Below are positions 3,897 to 5,069 of a stretch of DNA of 5,069 nt, one piece after another; positions within the stretch are counted from its first letter, which is position 1, and every line of letters starts with the position of its first letter. Both the position numbers and the translations under genes were made by a program. The stretch is taken from assembly GCA_019234175.1 (NCBI GenBank), contig JAFALP010000035.1, positions 1-5,069 on the forward strand. Direction: 5' to 3'. The notes below the pieces were generated by a model. That model ran no database searches. It was given only the letters and a program-made list of their open reading frames with translations, and was not told the origin of the DNA. Source of the stretch: Actinomycetota bacterium (GTDB lineage: Bacteria > Actinomycetota > Thermoleophilia > Gaiellales > Gaiellaceae).

Positions 3897-5069
3897 GTGG
3901 CCGTTTCTGTTGAAGGGCTTTCGGGAGTCGTGCGCGGCCGTGTGGTCGGGCGCGGGGACTCCGACTACGACGAGGCGCGTGCGCTCTACAACGGGATGAT
4001 CGACAGGCGTCCCGCCGCGATTGCGTACTGCGTCGACAACGCCGACGTCGCGGCGGCCATCGGCTTCGCAAGCGAGAGAGGCCTCACGATCGCGATCCGA
4101 TCCGGCGGCCACAACGGCGGCGGTCTCGGGAGCGTCGACGACGGCCTCGTCATCGACCTCACGCCGATGAACGCCGTGGAGGTGGACGCGACGGCGAAGC
4201 TCGCACGCGTGGGCGGTGGGACGTTGCTGAAGGACCTCGTCGACGCGACCCACCAGTTCGGGCTGACGGTCCCGGTCGGGATCATCGGGACGACCGGCGT
4301 CGGTGGACTGACCCTGGGTGGGGGCGTGGGCCACCTCACGCGCGCGTTCGGCCTCACGATCGACAACATGGTGGCGGCCACGGTCGTCCTCGCGGACGGC
4401 TCCGTCGTCCAGTGCGATGTCGAGCGCGACCCCGACCTCTTCTGGGCGCTGCGCGGCGGCGGCGGCAACTTCGGCGTCGTCACGCAGTTCTCGTTCCGCT
4501 GCCATCCCGCCACGAACGTCCTCGCCGGCCCGGTGGTGTACGACCTCGACGACGTCGAGACGGTGATGCGCTGGTACCGCGACTTCATCGCCGCCGCGCC
4601 CGACGAGCTGGGCGGCTGGTTCGCCTACCTCTCCATCCCGCCGGGGCCGCCGTTCCCGGAGGAGCTCCATCTCCGCAAGGTGTGCGGCGTCGTCTGGACG
4701 CAACTCGGCGAGGAGGAGTCGCCGGCCCTGCGCGAGGCGCGCTCGTTCGGAAAGCCGGTCCTCGACGGGGTCGCTCCCGTGCCCATCCCGGCCTGGAACA
4801 CCGCGTTCGACGGGCTCTTCCCGCCCGGGGAGCAGTGGTACTGGCGCGGGGACTTCGTCGGAGAGCTCTCGGACACGGCCATCGCCGAGCACGCGAAGTG
4901 GATGCCGAAGGCGCCGACGTGGAAGTCGACGATGCACATGTACCCGGTCGACGGGGCGGCGGCGCGCGTCGCGAACGACGCGACCGCGTGGGGCTATCGC
5001 GATGCCCGCTGGTCGCAGGTCACCGCCGGCGTCGATCCGGATCCGGCGAACGCGAAGGCGATCAGCGAG
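3897..5069 (+). CDS. FAD-linked oxidase of the berberine-bridge (FAD_binding_4/BBE) family, 3' end missing
   Basis: The 391 codons run open to the right edge; family members are usually about 450-500 residues, so the C-terminal end, where the BBE segment and the second FAD contact lie, is off the window. Landmarks: AIAYCVDNADVAAAIGFA (41-58), the start of the FAD-binding domain; IRSGGHNGGG (67-76) with His72 at the place used for 8-alpha-histidyl FAD; VIDLTPMNAVEVD (85-97); VGGGTLLKDLVDATHQFGL (105-123); GIIGTTGVGGLTLGGGVGHL (128-147) lining the FAD; and DLFWALRGGGGNFGVVTQFS (180-199). The substrate-binding half follows from about residue 200. The usual second attachment Cys is not present (Ile130 or a neighbour instead), so FAD is probably held by one covalent bond. 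No signal peptide is seen. Substrates of this family are alcohols, sugars or amines, with O2 as acceptor; the specific one is unknown. Confidence 0.92.
   Translation, partial: MAVSVEGLSGVVRGRVVGRGDSDYDEARALYNGMIDRRPAAIAYCVDNADVAAAIGFASERGLTIAIRSGGHNGGGLGSVDDGLVIDLTPMNAVEVDATAKLARVGGGTLLKDLVDATHQFGLTVPVGIIGTTGVGGLTLGGGVGHLTRAFGLTIDNMVAATVVLADGSVVQCDVERDPDLFWALRGGGGNFGVVTQFSFRCHPATNVLAGPVVYDLDDVETVMRWYRDFIAAAPDELGGWFAYLSIPPGPPFPEELHLRKVCGVVWTQLGEEESPALREARSFGKPVLDGVAPVPIPAWNTAFDGLFPPGEQWYWRGDFVGELSDTAIAEHAKWMPKAPTWKSTMHMYPVDGAAARVANDATAWGYRDARWSQVTAGVDPDPANAKAISE

Noticed and set aside
2530..4071. Minus-strand 513-codon frame opposite the GH76 gene
   Set aside because: It is highly Arg-rich and crosses three plus-strand genes and their intergenic regions; a GC-driven artefact.
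3858..4937. Minus-strand 359-codon frame opposite the FAD oxidoreductase
   Set aside because: The plus strand carries the RSGGHN and GGLTLGGG motifs of a known family, while the minus frame has no recognisable feature.

Overview
The window is GC-rich DNA whose coding regions strongly favour G or C at third positions. Gene content (a stand-alone DUF4242 protein, a LuxR-type regulator, a secreted GH76 enzyme, a berberine-bridge-type flavoenzyme) and promoters placed almost on the start codons suggest a high-GC actinobacterium. The class Thermoleophilia (Gaiellales/Solirubrobacterales) is plausible. This placement is inference from style and content, not from a marker gene.

Left part, minus strand (1-1754): a three-gene overlapping cluster. 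It is transcribed as a class III PLP-dependent aminotransferase (1754-399), then a 50-residue cysteine-rich zinc-ribbon-like protein (430-278), then an unrecognised protein that runs off the left edge (300-1). Each downstream gene starts inside the end of the previous one, which suggests translational coupling.

Middle, plus strand (1755-2684): divergent from the aminotransferase is a DUF4242 domain fused to a LuxR/GerE-type HTH (about 1832-2323). A stand-alone DUF4242 protein (2400-2684) follows. The two DUF4242 units are clear paralogues. Each gene is preceded by nearly the same 18-bp dyad (1780-1797 and 2326-2343; pattern AT-N-GGC-N6-GCC-N-AT), and the dyads sit at the same distance from a possible -10 element. 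The simplest reading is a small self-contained regulon: the fusion protein senses a ligand, possibly a metal, through its DUF4242 part, binds the dyads, controls its own gene and the small DUF4242 gene, and may affect the divergent aminotransferase. This is the most interesting part of the window.

Right part, plus strand (2685-5069): a GC-rich hairpin (2697-2723) separates the DUF4242 gene from a probably secreted GH76-family glycoside hydrolase (2746-3837). Its N-terminus looks one base out of frame with a better signal peptide. A berberine-bridge/FAD_binding_4-type oxidoreductase follows (3897 to the right edge, incomplete), with a canonical His site for covalent FAD and no cysteine at the usual second attachment site. 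No RNA gene, CRISPR array, insertion sequence or attachment site was seen, and no gene-free stretch exceeds about 80 bases.
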